This document shows, in pieces, positions 1-9,922 of a stretch of DNA of 64,000 nt; the first letter of the stretch is position 1; each line of letters starts with the position of its first letter. A model generated the notes under the pieces. The model made no database searches. It was not told the DNA's origin and was given only the letters and a program-made list of their open reading frames with translations. The translations under genes and the position numbers were made by a program. This stretch comes from Epithemia pelagica (Eukaryota; Bacillariophyta; Bacillariophyceae; Surirellales; Surirellaceae): NCBI GenBank assembly GCA_946965045.2, contig OX337233.1:992001-1056000 (forward strand), in the 5' to 3' direction.

Positions 1-321
1 TTTCGCATAACAAGAAAGAAGGGACAAATTGCTCGTGCGACGGTCGGTGATCTGGATTCGCTCTTTCATCCGCTTTGGAAGCGGGTTCAGCATCGCTTCC
101 CGGGGTTGATTGGCGACTACAGTGTTCGGCGATCTTTCAGGCGCGGCGCCACTACGGAAGCTCAAAACAGAAGAATTCCAAGAGAAGTCATTGAGATGAA
201 CAACCGCTGGAGAAAACACATCAAGGGAAGAGGCGTCCTTCCATCCATGAGCATGTTGGAAAGATACTCGGACGCAAAAGCCTCAGTGGAGGCGTTGGTC
301 AGGTTTTCCGAGCTTCTGTAA
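1..321 (+). CDS. C-terminal fragment of a tyrosine-recombinase-like protein (5' truncated by window edge)
   Basis: The frame is open from base 1 and ends in TAA after 106 codons. The stretch DYSVRRSFRRGA (residues 39-50 of the visible part), followed by NNRWR (67-71) and a tyrosine at 89, is reminiscent of the box II arginine region and tyrosine end of DIRS/Crypton-like or phage-integrase-like tyrosine recombinases. Such genes are part of mobile elements in stramenopiles. I see no upstream domain because the gene leaves the window, so the family call is a pattern impression only. The ~420-bp direct repeats lie just downstream, which fits a mobile-element remnant. An unrelated basic protein cannot be excluded. 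Confidence 0.4.
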   Translation, partial: FRITRKKGQIARATVGDLDSLFHPLWKRVQHRFPGLIGDYSVRRSFRRGATTEAQNRRIPREVIEMNNRWRKHIKGRGVLPSMSMLERYSDAKASVEALVRFSELL

Positions 322-403
322 CTTTGAGATCGACGATCAGGAAAAAGAATGAAAGAAGTATGAGTGGTAAAAGAGGAGGAACGAAGATGGAACGACCACA
401 CGG

Positions 404-818
404 GGAGAAGACTCGGCTATACCTCTTACGGGGACAGCCTAGGTCGCTTGTGTCTGTCAGCTTGTCTGTTTGATGGGATGGGGATTCCTCTCCTGGTTGG
501 TATGTCGAGGTGTGGCAACCTTGACATGCTGACTATCCATTTCTTGCGATGATGATTTCGAAGATTTGGGCTCACTATGTGAGTAAATGGAGGGGGGTCT
601 CTAACCTAGATACACACTCGCACGCAGTCAACACGGATAGCAGATTCTGGAGATCTGCGACCGTGGCGCGATTCCGGATCCCCCCCGAAAATGGGATATG
701 GGTGGGGGGCCTAAACCCCCCCAGTGTTGGTTAAGTAATATCTTAATACTATATTATGTGAACAAGGACGAATGGGATTGATTGGTGCACGTGTCGTGAC
801 GAATGAGGATGAAGTACC
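404..818 (+). repeat. Direct repeat copy 1 (~415 bp)
   Basis: This block, from GGAGAAGACTCGGCTATACC to GATGAAGTACC, recurs almost unchanged at 1063-1483. Copy 2 has a 5-bp expansion (TATGTTATGTGAG against TATGTGAG), one extra C in a C-run and a few substitutions. A poly-purine/poly-pyrimidine motif (GGGTGGGGGGCC then CCCCCC) lies in the last third and could fold. The shared ends do not begin TG or end CA and no flanking target-site duplication is visible, so I call it a direct repeat, not an LTR. Confidence 0.9.
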
Positions 819-1062
819 GCATCGTACCGCCCCCGGTCAAGAAGGGACCGACGGACGAACGAGGAACGGACATTGCACCCAAAGAAGATCCCAAGAGGTT
901 TGCAAGGCTACGTCGACGTTTGTTGGGATAGTCAGAATGACTACTCCCAACAAACAAACTTGGACGATTCATAAATCGTCAGAAAGAAGGGTTGAACGGG
1001 TCACCAAGGATCTGATCACCCATTGGTTCTGTGATTCTCTTCTTTCGCCCACCCGCCCGCCC

Positions 1063-1483
1063 GGAGAAGACTCGGCTATACCTCTTACGGGGACAGCCTA
1101 GGTCGCTTGTGTCTGTCAGCTTGTCTGTTTGATGGGATGGGGATTCCTCTCCTTGTTGGTATGTCGAGGTGTGGCAACCTTGACATGCTGACTATCCATT
1201 TCTTGCGATGATGATTTCGAAGATTTGGGCTCACTATGTTATGTGAGTAAATGGAGGGGGGTCTCTAACCTAGATACACACTCGCACGCAGTCAACACGG
1301 ATAGCAGATTCTGGAGATCTGCGACCGTGGCGCGATTCCGGATCCCCCCCGAAAATGGGATATGGGTGGGGGGCCTAAACCCCCCCCAGTGTTGGTTAAG
1401 TAATATCTTAATACTATATTATGTGAACAAGGACGAATGGGATTGATTGGTGCACGTGTCGTGACGAATGAGGATGAAGTACC
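1063..1483 (+). repeat. Direct repeat copy 2 (~421 bp)
   Basis: Second copy of the block at 404-818, same orientation, offset 659 bp. About 245 bp of unrelated sequence (819-1062) separates the copies. The pair could be a miniature terminal-repeat element or a segmental duplication. Nothing coding is evident in it. Confidence 0.9.
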
Positions 1484-1918
1484 CAAAGTCAACACCAGAC
1501 ATATGTATTGTTAAGTGAATTCGGGATGAATGCCTTGTCCTTTCTGTGTCACATTGCGATCTTTCTGGTTGTATATACTGCGAAAACAGGAACTTGCATC
1601 CGAGAAAGAGATGCCCGTCAGATCCATGACGTCACATTGCTTTCGTCATCTGCCAGATTCCGAACATGTACACAACTTTCTATAGTAAACCAGACCACAT
1701 CTTTCAGTCGCTCCACATCGTCCATGGCTGACGTCAACAACATCAAAAGTTGCCACCTTTTGCACCAAGATCCAATTACGAAACTCTGGCTCTCATTTTC
1801 TGATCTCACAATCGAAATTGACAACAAAGTTTGCAATCAGAAACCAAGTCGACACAAGGCCGACCCCTTCATTTTTTGATACTAAAGACACACAAGGTTC
1901 ATACTTCCGATTCGAATC
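1484..1918. other. Non-coding stretch upstream of the SLC4 gene
   Basis: No convincing gene. A 123-codon frame (1508-1879) has no recognisable features. This stretch is the likely promoter and 5' leader of the transporter that starts at 1919. I see no clear TATA box or repeat. Confidence 0.5.
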
Positions 1919-3955
1919 ATGTCGCCTCAAAACGTAACAGAACCCGAGCTCAGCAAGGAAGAAATCCAAGACGAAGATAGCAGCTATGGCAAGCAAACCG
2001 AGAAGACGATGCGCATGGCCCCTCCTCCCACCAACGCTCAATTGGTCCCCGATGCTGGAAAAGTGCACATGGACGAGGCTCAAATGTGGGGAACGGGTAT
2101 CATTGCGGATATCAAGCGAACTGTTGGTACTCATTGGGTTGAAGAAGTTACCAACTTTAATCAAAAGACCGTCGCGGTCACCCTTCTGATTTTTATCTCT
2201 GTCATTGCACCGACATTGACATTTGGTGCCGTCTACGGCAAGGAAACCGACAACAAGATTGGAGCTGTGGAAACCATTCTCGCTACGTCTTGGGTTGGTG
2301 TTGTATACGCTTTGATTGGTGGTATGCCACTCGTAAGTATTGAAACTTCTTTCGGCGAAATATCAGTCAAGTTGACGACGTATCTAACAACCTATGCCTA
2401 CACATGTTTTGTTCCTACTACAGTGCATTATTGGATCGACTGGACCAGTGATTGCCTTCACCAAGGCCGTTGTCCGCATTGCCGAAAACATTGACGTGCC
2501 CTTTTTGACCTTCAACGCCTGGATTTCTTGCTGGTTGCTCTTTTACTGTGTCACCGCGGCCTTTTTCGACTTGACTCGCATTGTTCGATTGGCCACTCGC
2601 TTTACCGATGAGATTTTTGCCTTTTTGATTGTGACCATCTTTGTCTTTGACGCTGTGGGTGATCCCTTTTCCGACGTTGGTATCCTTCGCTACTTTGACC
2701 CGAACCACAAGTCGCATGAAGATTACCAAGATGACGAGGACTACAACTACATGGAAGTGGCGTTGTTGAGCACAATTCTTGGTTTTGGTACCACAGCACT
2801 CATCTTTTTGTTCCGTAGTTTCAAGGACTCGTCCTTCTTTTGCAATCAAGGTATGCGGTCGTCAATTCATGACTTTGCCGTGTCCATGTCGGTGTTGCTT
2901 ATGACAGCGATTAATGAGTTTCTGTTCCCGAATGTGGAAACCGAAGGTTTGAATGTCCCTGATCGGTTTGAACCGACATTCCAGTGCTGCGACAGTACTT
3001 GTGAGACGTTCTTCCCTGACGACTGTCCTGATCAGGAGGAAGCTTTTGGATCTCGTGACTGGTTTGTGGACTTTTCGGATTTGAACGGCAAGGGCTGGGT
3101 CCCAATTGTGGCGGCTGGGCCTGCAATTCTGGCCTTTCTCCTTTGCTTTCTTGACAATGGGTGAGTGGTTGGATGTCACTAACAAAGAAAGTTCTATTTT
3201 GTCAATGCTCACATATATCTTGTTCTATTTCTTTCTTATTCAGTATCACCTGGCACTTGATCAACCACAAGAGTCACAATGTGAAGCACGGAGAAGCGTA
3301 CAACTACGATTTGTGCTTGAACGGATTCTTCAACTTTGTCAACGGTTGCCTTGGTCTTCCCTGGTTGGTGGCCACGACTGTTCCCTGCATCATCCACCTC
3401 AACAGTTTGGCCGAAAAGGACAAGGACGGAAAAATCCTCTCCGTTCAAGAGACTCGTTTGACCATGTTGTTTTCGCACATGATGGTTGGTTTGTCCTTGT
3501 TGGTGTTGAATGTGCTGCAATTGTTGCCCATGCCCGTCTTGTATGGTGTGTTTTTGTTCATGGGATTGTCGGCTCTGCCTGCCATGCAATTTTGGAACCG
3601 CATGTTGTTGTGGTTCCAACAACCCAGCTTGTATCCCGATACGGTCTTTAACCGATACATGAACAAGGGCAAAGTGCACCTTTACACTGTGCTCCAAGTG
3701 TTCTTTTTTGGATTGGTGTTTTTGGTGCAGAACATGTCTGCCATTTCGATCATCTTTCCGCTCATGACGTTGTTGTGTATTCCGGCACGTCTCTTTTTCC
3801 TGCCTCGCTTCTTTGAAGGCTGGGAGTTGCTCTTGTTGGATGGAGATGACGAAGACATTAAGGAATGGACGAACCGGAAACGTCGCGCCATGCATTCTCT
3901 ACGCTTTGCCGATGTCGATGAAGAAGAGGATGATGAAATGCTCGAAGATGCATAA
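1919..3955 (+). CDS. SLC4-family bicarbonate transporter (3 exons)
   Basis: Anion/bicarbonate transporter of the SLC4 (band 3) family, expected in a membrane with about 12 helices. Exons are 1919-2332, 2424-3160 and 3244-3955 (620 codons). Introns 2333-2423 (GTAAGT...CAG) and 3161-3243 (GTGAGT...CAG) restore the frame exactly. Family landmarks: GSTGPVIAFTKAV at the start of exon 2, FLDNGITWHLINHK across intron 2, GLPWLVATTVPCIIHLNSL, and KVHLYTVLQVFFFGLVFLVQN near the C-terminus, the classic RVHLFTxLQ signature. The cytosolic N-domain is short (~80 residues), unlike animal SLC4 proteins, and the tail is acidic. In diatoms SLC4 proteins import bicarbonate for carbon concentration; that role is inferred from the family. 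A Cys-rich extracellular loop (CCDSTCETFFPDDC) is visible. Confidence 0.9.
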
Positions 3956-4418
3956 TAATACACAAAAAGTTAGAAGAAGGATAATGACAAGACAGCAGGA
4001 TTTCCTGTGCACATACCAAACGATTGTGTCACCTTCCTCTAGGATCCAAAATTGCCTCTCTCGTGTCCTACTAAAAGGGACACGCTTTTTGTCCATTCGT
4101 CTGTTGTGGCAAAGTGCGCCACCACACGAACAAAAACCAGAATAAAAATACGACCATTGACAGGTTTTCAGAAGCGCAGAGGCCACGTTGGCAAACCAAA
4201 AGCACACACTAAACGACAGGACGTGACACAAACCAACAAAACCCATACCAAGAATAGATTCAAATGCATGTTGAATACTATTAGAGGACGAATACATACA
4301 AGAATGGAGTTTCTCAAGTATCTCGGTAAAAGGACTGGTAGTCAAGTATCTATATTGTCTTTCATAGACTAGAATACGACTCTTATGTGGTTTCATGTGA
4401 AGCGTCAGCTTCTATGTA
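3956..4418. other. 3' intergenic stretch between convergent genes
   Basis: Lies between the 3' ends of the SLC4 gene (+) and the REI1-like gene (-). It probably holds both 3' UTRs and polyadenylation signals. No further gene, repeat or RNA is recognised. Confidence 0.5.
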
Positions 4419-6227
4419 TTATCGTGCCGCATGCGCGACACTGACCCCATTCATGAGTCGATTGTGTTTCTTATCCATGCGATTGATATTCGTTTTGGTT
4501 TTTTGATACAATCGATGTCCTTGATCGTGTTGACGACGTTGTTTGCGGACGGCCGCACGGTATCGATAAATAGAGAATTGAGTGTAATACGGTGTTGTGG
4601 ACGACGACACGAGGCTGTGACTGTTGTTGTTGTGTCGAGTTAGTGCAGTCACTGTCGAGGACGGTGCCGAGCCATCGGACGGAGTGGCGGTCGCAGGCAC
4701 CAGCAATCCATGTCCTTGTCGTCCTTGTGCGGCACGAAGCAATCGTGCTTGAGAGGACAAGCGAGTCGTCGCAGTTGCAGAATGGGTCTCTTCGGGAAGT
4801 TGTACAATGCGTCCCTGATACAATCGATCGCGGGCTGCCGCACGGGCGGCTTGAACCGATTCTCGTTGCTGCGGTGTCGTCGAACCTGTCGTTCGTTGTT
4901 TGTAATAGCGTTGAAAGGATCGATGTCCAATAATTCGTCCATCGGGAAAAATCAATTCTCCCAAGGCTGTGACATCCAATCCCCAAGCTGCCACTTGTTG
5001 TTCGTATCCGGCATGAACGTCATCATCGTCATCGTCGTCCTCCATGTCATTTTCATTTTCCGACATGTCTTCCCATTCGTCGTCATCGTCCTCCTCCTCC
5101 ATGGCATGTATATCCTCTTTTTCCTCCTCCTCCTCCATGGCCGTTTCAGAGTCCTTTCGGTTGTTCGGTTTGTTCGTTGTTGGCAAAAATTCTTGATTGG
5201 CCTTTTCAAAATTATAAAAGACGGCCCATTCGTGCAAATCGACACCCTGTTGATAGGCCAATTTGCAATGTTGCACTTGTTTCATGTGGGATTGACACGC
5301 CGTGGCACTCCCAAAGACGCGTTGACAATACAAACAGGTATGGCCGACCTGAATTTTTTCGTGTGCATAACCAATCAAAGAGGGCAAATCATACAAGCAT
5401 TCCACGTCGGGCACAAAAAAGCCAAACTGGCGTTGCATATAGGCGACATTGTCTTGAACCGTCGCGGACACGTGTCCATCAAATAAGGAATGACAAGGAT
5501 CCAGTTGCAAGGCCACTTGTTCTCGACGTTCCTGAACTTGACGAGTCACAGCATCCAGATCCATTTCCTCAGTATTGGTTTCGTCAGTTTCCTGAGAAAG
5601 TTTATGGTCTTCTTCCTTTGTGGTTGTCTGTATTTCGTGTTCGTTTTCGGGTTGCGGCGAGGCGTGCGCTGGTTCATCGTTTTGTTCTCGTTCTCGTCGT
5701 TGTTCCTTGATTCGTTGATAGGCCGGTGTTTGCGAAGACATGGTAGCCCCTCCCTCTTGTTGCTGCTGCTGATGTTTCTTGTGTTTGTGTTGTTGTTGTT
5801 GTTTTTGTTTGCGATGTTTCTTGCCCTTTTTGTGGTTCGAGTCGTCTTCTTGGAGGGCTTCTTGGGCCGCCGTCCATCGCGCTTGAAAATCAGGTTCCAA
5901 CAAAGGTGGCAATCCAGCTTGACGGCGTTTCACATTGTAGGTATGCCAGGGAGATTTGTAATGTTGGGCCAATTCGGCACGACTGCCAAAGACCTTGCCG
6001 GGAGCTGTCGTGGACGTTAATTGAGGAAGGACGGTATCGTCTTGTGGATCCGCTGTCTGGATGCCTGGATCGTTTGTCGATGCCATGTCCATGTTGATGG
6101 TGGTGGTAGTGTAGGAGGAAGACGACGAACTGGGAGGAGGAACGGCCGCAGACGTGGTAGCCATCATCATCATGGTCGCGAAAATACGGGTGGAGAAACG
6201 AGCCACTGTCGGACGACGGTCTGACAT
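4419..6227 (-). CDS. REI1/ZNF622-like pre-60S ribosome maturation factor
   Basis: Single-exon gene of 602 codons, started at the ATG at 6227; two codons further up is only a TTG. The core matches the REI1 family: HVSATVQDNVAYMQRQFGFF, then VPDVECLYDLPSLIGYAHEK, then a C2H2 finger CLYCQRVFGSATACQSHMKQ ending QHCKLAY. REI1 acts in the cytoplasm on late 60S particles, recycling export factors. The usual first finger is only half present: the helix RAELAQHYKSPWHTYNVKRR and the motif RRQAGLPP are kept, but the preceding Cys pair is missing. Long acidic (DDDDDD) and Gln/Lys-rich low-complexity runs lie between domains. The gene is divergent from the TPM-RING gene, 325 bp away. Confidence 0.8.
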   Translation of the reverse strand: MSDRRPTVARFSTRIFATMMMMATTSAAVPPPSSSSSSYTTTTINMDMASTNDPGIQTADPQDDTVLPQLTSTTAPGKVFGSRAELAQHYKSPWHTYNVKRRQAGLPPLLEPDFQARWTAAQEALQEDDSNHKKGKKHRKQKQQQQHKHKKHQQQQQEGGATMSSQTPAYQRIKEQRREREQNDEPAHASPQPENEHEIQTTTKEEDHKLSQETDETNTEEMDLDAVTRQVQERREQVALQLDPCHSLFDGHVSATVQDNVAYMQRQFGFFVPDVECLYDLPSLIGYAHEKIQVGHTCLYCQRVFGSATACQSHMKQVQHCKLAYQQGVDLHEWAVFYNFEKANQEFLPTTNKPNNRKDSETAMEEEEEKEDIHAMEEEDDDDEWEDMSENENDMEDDDDDDDVHAGYEQQVAAWGLDVTALGELIFPDGRIIGHRSFQRYYKQRTTGSTTPQQRESVQAARAAARDRLYQGRIVQLPEETHSATATTRLSSQARLLRAAQGRQGHGLLVPATATPSDGSAPSSTVTALTRHNNNSHSLVSSSTTPYYTQFSIYRYRAAVRKQRRQHDQGHRLYQKTKTNINRMDKKHNRLMNGVSVAHAAR

Positions 6228-6552
6228 GCCCAACGCGACTAACGTGGAATAAGAGCGATTAGATGTGCGTATGGGTCGCCCTTATGAAACGCCACGTGGG
6301 ATGCCAAAAGCGTGACACAAACATGGATGCGCGTTTCGACCTTCCAAAGAACCAAGATCTATCTACCATGGAGGATGGATGGCACAACAAAGCAAACCAT
6401 AATACACCACGACTACAAGCTTCCATCATTGGAGATCCTTGTAGACTCTTGACCTGACGACGAAGACAACGACAAACCGAACCCATCACGCGGAAGTAAC
6501 ACCTCGTACCAGCGACCACGACGACCACCATTCCTCCAAGCGTCGACCAAGC
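6228..6552. promoter_or_regulatory. Shared upstream region of the divergent REI1-like and TPM-RING genes
   Basis: A 325-bp gap between two divergent start codons, so it must hold both promoters unless a leader exon is missed. The only frames in it are short shadows of each other. I recognise no specific factor site. Confidence 0.4.
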
Positions 6553-8937
6553 ATGTTGGTGTCACGACGACAACCAAATCTTGGAACTGGTTCGGTTCGA
6601 AAGATGATGATTCTATTGTGGTCGCTTTCCTCGTTTCAAGTGACGGAATCATCAATCCAATCGGAACAACGACAACAACAAGGAGGGGGAGGACTGGACA
6701 TGGTTCCTTCCCAAGACGACGACGACATGATGATGATGATGAAGCAGAAGCCTGCAAAACTTTTACAAGAGGAATGTCACCAAGACGACAAGCAAGGGCA
6801 GTGCCAAGTCGATTTTAACGAATCTGATTCACCAGTGACACAGCAAGAGCGTCGTCATCCTCCTCATCGTCATCCCTGGTTGGTGCAAGACGTGCCTCAT
6901 CCACAACAAGACCGTTTGGTTCCTACTGCTGCCAGCACCGATCCAAGCAAACAGCAGAGTCCATTGGACGAGTGGTGGAACCATGCTTGTCGGTCACCCT
7001 CATGGCAAGTCTGCGACCCCGATGGTCTCTTGTTGTTGTTGGGGAACCTTGATGGTAGTAGTTCCACCATCATCACCCCTGCGGACAATGATGACGAGGA
7101 CAATAAGGCCGACACTACAGATGAACCCAATAACTGGACATCGCACGAGCTCTACCAACAACTGGTACAGGTGTTGGAGCAGCCAAGAAAGATCTCTTCA
7201 CAGGACTTGAATGTAGTGGTTGGCCCCGACACGAGGAGCAAGAAGTCTCCGAATTCACAAAACCAACAAGAAGAACATGAAGCAAAACCAGAAGATGAGA
7301 ATGATTCATGGGTGGAGATTCAAATGGCGATTGCAGTGGTGGATCAGGTATGTCTAGTGGTGGTTGTTGTGTCAAGGAGTTTTGCTGGTTCTCGTGTCCT
7401 CGGCATTTCCGCATGCCTGGCTGAAATCCTGCCGACAGTATCTTTTCGTTCGTTTCTCTCCTTCTCATTGTCTGATTGGATGCGACTGTTTGTATTTTCT
7501 GCTTGTCGTGGTGGTTTAAATGTATCACCTCAGATGGATTTGACACCCTTTGCTTCGGTGCAGTCGGAGGAAGACGATTTGCAAGTGTCGGTGGCGGCCG
7601 AGTCTTTTGCGCAAACCTTGCACACCCAATGGGGTGTCGGTCACCAAGTGGAAGCACTCGGTGGTGGTACTGGTATACTCATGTTTCTTTCCCTGTCCGA
7701 TCGTGCCATCTATATTTCCTGTGGAGGAGCCTTGGACTCGCTCTTGACACCGGAACGCTTGTCGCAAGTAATCGAAGACCATTTCAAACCACACTTGCGC
7801 AATCACCATAACCATGAAAACAACAACAACGACCATGTTCTTGCGGCACTCCTTGCGACCATTCATGCCTTGGACTACTGCTTGCAAGAGGGACCACCGT
7901 CCTGGCTGGAACAAGCGGGAACCACCCTGGAAGACTTGCTGGCAGTGCTGATATGGGTGACTATCATGACTGTATCCATTGCCTGGAGTCGACGCCGACA
8001 AGTGGCGGAACGACGATCCTATGCCCAAGTGACACAGCACTTGAATGACTTGGACCGAGCACGTGCGCAAGCCTTGCAAGGACAATATCAAACCACGTCC
8101 TGTCCCATTTGTTTGGAACCCTTTGCCAATACATCATCGTCACAACAACCTCAATACTGTATACCCATTCCTTCCAATCATTCCGACGACCAAGACGGCT
8201 CCGCGATCCAAGCCCCGGGGCAAAACAGTGAACAAGAGAGCAACAATGAGGACGAACCGACGGATTCGCTTGAAACGGCTCTCTTACAAGAAGACAATGA
8301 CACCAATCCGTTCCCGTCGGTACAGGTTCGACCAGTCATGATTGGATCCGATGGACGTCCCGTTCAATTGTTACGATGTGGGCATGTCTTTGATGCAACC
8401 TGTTGGGAAGAATGGGCGGCCAGTGGACAAGGTCAAGTCCACAAATGTCCCATTTGTCAACAACCTGTAGGCCGTCCTCCCGCACAAGAACAAGCCCGCA
8501 ATCAACCACCACAAAACCGTACGCGTGGTACGATTGTCAGACACCAACCATCTGGACAAGACCAGGACGACACTTCCGGCTCCACTGCGAGAGAATCGCC
8601 ACCACAAGAACAAGGGGAGCCAGCACCCGCACAAGCACGACACCAAGCTCTGCGACAGTACAATTTTGAACGACAGTTTCGATTGGCTCGACTGGCGAGG
8701 CGATATCCCCAATATATTGGATCGCGACAACTTCAGCAATGGACACAAAGTAACTATCACGGGTCCCTGGCACGAGATCCTTCCTTTGTGCAACGAGATC
8801 CATCCCTTCGAGATCAACAACAAGGACAACAGAGATCGAATTGGCACTCGACGAGTGGCAGTCGTCCTTCCTTTCGTGGCGGTGGAAGTGTCTTTGGAGG
8901 GGGAACCAGTGGAGGAGGACGGGGTGGTCGATGGTGA
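6553..8937 (+). CDS. TPM-domain / transmembrane / RING-finger protein (one in-frame intron)
   Basis: The frame is open for 794 codons, but 7348-7533 looks like a 186-bp intron (GTATGT...CACCTCAG, both sides phase 0). Removing it leaves ~732 residues and joins QMAIAVVDQ to MDLTPFASVQ, which reads as a TPM (TPM_phosphatase) domain: FAQTLHTQWGVGHQVEALGG, then ILMFLSLSDRAIYISCGGAL. A hydrophobic N-terminus (MMILLWSLSSF) suggests a signal peptide. One membrane helix (LLAVLIWVTIMTVSIAW) precedes a split RING: CPICLEPF, a ~70-residue insertion, then RCGHVFDATC and CPIC. A ligand position usually His/Cys is Asp (CGHVFD). The tail is Gly-rich (GGGSVFGGGTSGGGRGG). Likely a membrane-anchored E3 ubiquitin ligase; substrate unknown. 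Degenerate copies of its 3' end recur near 56.9 and 61.8 kb. Confidence 0.75.
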   Translation: MLVSRRQPNLGTGSVRKMMILLWSLSSFQVTESSIQSEQRQQQGGGGLDMVPSQDDDDMMMMMKQKPAKLLQEECHQDDKQGQCQVDFNESDSPVTQQERRHPPHRHPWLVQDVPHPQQDRLVPTAASTDPSKQQSPLDEWWNHACRSPSWQVCDPDGLLLLLGNLDGSSSTIITPADNDDEDNKADTTDEPNNWTSHELYQQLVQVLEQPRKISSQDLNVVVGPDTRSKKSPNSQNQQEEHEAKPEDENDSWVEIQMAIAVVDQVCLVVVVVSRSFAGSRVLGISACLAEILPTVSFRSFLSFSLSDWMRLFVFSACRGGLNVSPQMDLTPFASVQSEEDDLQVSVAAESFAQTLHTQWGVGHQVEALGGGTGILMFLSLSDRAIYISCGGALDSLLTPERLSQVIEDHFKPHLRNHHNHENNNNDHVLAALLATIHALDYCLQEGPPSWLEQAGTTLEDLLAVLIWVTIMTVSIAWSRRRQVAERRSYAQVTQHLNDLDRARAQALQGQYQTTSCPICLEPFANTSSSQQPQYCIPIPSNHSDDQDGSAIQAPGQNSEQESNNEDEPTDSLETALLQEDNDTNPFPSVQVRPVMIGSDGRPVQLLRCGHVFDATCWEEWAASGQGQVHKCPICQQPVGRPPAQEQARNQPPQNRTRGTIVRHQPSGQDQDDTSGSTARESPPQEQGEPAPAQARHQALRQYNFERQFRLARLARRYPQYIGSRQLQQWTQSNYHGSLARDPSFVQRDPSLRDQQQGQQRSNWHSTSGSRPSFRGGGSVFGGGTSGGGRGGRW

Positions 8938-8984
8938 ACCAAATGCATGGAACCTCTCTATGGCGATGCATCATTTGTGATGTT

Positions 8985-9275
8985 CTCCTTGAAACTGATA
9001 TAGAACCGAAGAATGAAATGTGATAACTATCTAGATATCGATCCGACGCAACTATGCTTCATTATTTGTAGCTCATCCCCTCATCTTGTGCTAGCAGGAG
9101 CATACTCCCCACTCTGCGTTGTTCCTTGTTCTGAGTTATTCTTCTTGCAAGTGATCTATAGAACAGAAGAATGAAATGCGATAACTATGACCAGAGAGAC
9201 GATATCATCGTGTTCCGATCGATCCGACGCAACTATGCTTCATTTTTCATTTGCCCTCATATTGTGCTAGCAGGA
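8985..9275 (+). repeat. Two diverged tandem copies (~150-bp period) of the TPM-RING 3' flank
   Basis: Two successive blocks share AGAAGAATGAAATGYGATAACTAT or a near variant, then GATCCGACGCAACTATGCTTCAT, a CCCTCAT run and TTGTGCTAGCAGGAG. Related sequence follows the degenerate RING tails near 57.05 kb and 61.93 kb (GGTCTATAAMAGAAGAATRG then GATAACT). It is therefore the 3' UTR/flank of the TPM-RING gene, duplicated locally. Confidence 0.7.
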
Positions 9276-9436
9276 GAATGGTGTATGTCCGTCGTCCGTT
9301 ATTGTATCTCTTAGATAGGGAGTACCATCTCTGCGCCCATTTGGCCCAACAACCGAAAATAATTTTTGGCGGTGCGCCGTGCGCCGTCTAACGTCCAACG
9401 GTCTGTCGTTTTCTCTCATGACATGACGATGATGAC

Positions 9437-9830
9437 ATGTGTGGCTACCGTTGTCGTCCCCATATATTCTGCAATACCAATACTGACACTGCAGAACCAA
9501 CCATGGTACAGCCGGGGCTTGTCCTTTGTAGCCAGAGTCGAATGAAACGTGCGGAGGGTGGATTGCGTTGGTTGCATGAATTGGTTGTGCTTGAGGATCG
9601 TCCCAACAACAAGGGACAAACAGACGTGGTGTTGGGAGGAATTCGAGATGGGCCACCAATTCCGTACATGGATTGAATTTGGTAGAACGATACAAGCAGT
9701 TGACCACCCATGAACAAGAGACAAGGGGAGCATGCTGATGTGGCTTGCAACGGAGGAATTTACGTGATTGGACGATTCGATCGTGGTACGATTTGTCGAA
9801 TCCTCTCATCACGTAGACGCCTCCGTTGTA
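9437..9830 (+). pseudogene. Kelch-gene relic, copy near 9.5 kb
   Basis: Sequence from about 9505 tracks the intact kelch gene at 62,714 onward: GGGCTTGTCCTTT, then CAACAACAAGGGACAAACAG, GGAGGAATTCGAGATG, CCACCAATTCCGTACATG. The frame is broken by deletions (the GACGGCTGGG segment is missing) and by stops. No product is expected. The final part is folded back on itself (see 9748-9828). Confidence 0.75.
9748..9828. repeat. Foldback hairpin made from a kelch motif (33-bp arms, 15-bp loop)
   Basis: The left arm (9748-9780, CAACGGAGGAATTTACGTGA...) codes for the kelch strand NGGxYVIG. The right arm (9796-9828, ...TCACGTAGACGCCTCCGTTG) is its imperfect reverse complement. On the minus strand the right arm again reads as NGGVYVMRGFD. 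The intact kelch gene has only the sense arm. Confidence 0.85.
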
Positions 9831-9922
9831 GGGAACGGATTGAAGGGTACGGTTTGGTGCAAGCACCAAGCATCTCCAAGAAGCATTGGACGATTATTAC
9901 TCGTCGAGCGTTGAATCCACCC

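Noticed and set aside
404..1483. TRIM element with true LTRs
   Set aside because: Repeat ends lack TG...CA and no target-site duplication or primer-binding site is seen; kept as a direct repeat only.
3236..3895. 219-codon minus-strand frame under the SLC4 gene
   Set aside because: Gln/His-rich shadow of the transporter exon; no independent features.
4710..6020. 258- and 176-codon plus-strand frames opposite REI1
   Set aside because: Val/Leu/Phe-rich antisense of acidic and Gln-rich low-complexity codons.
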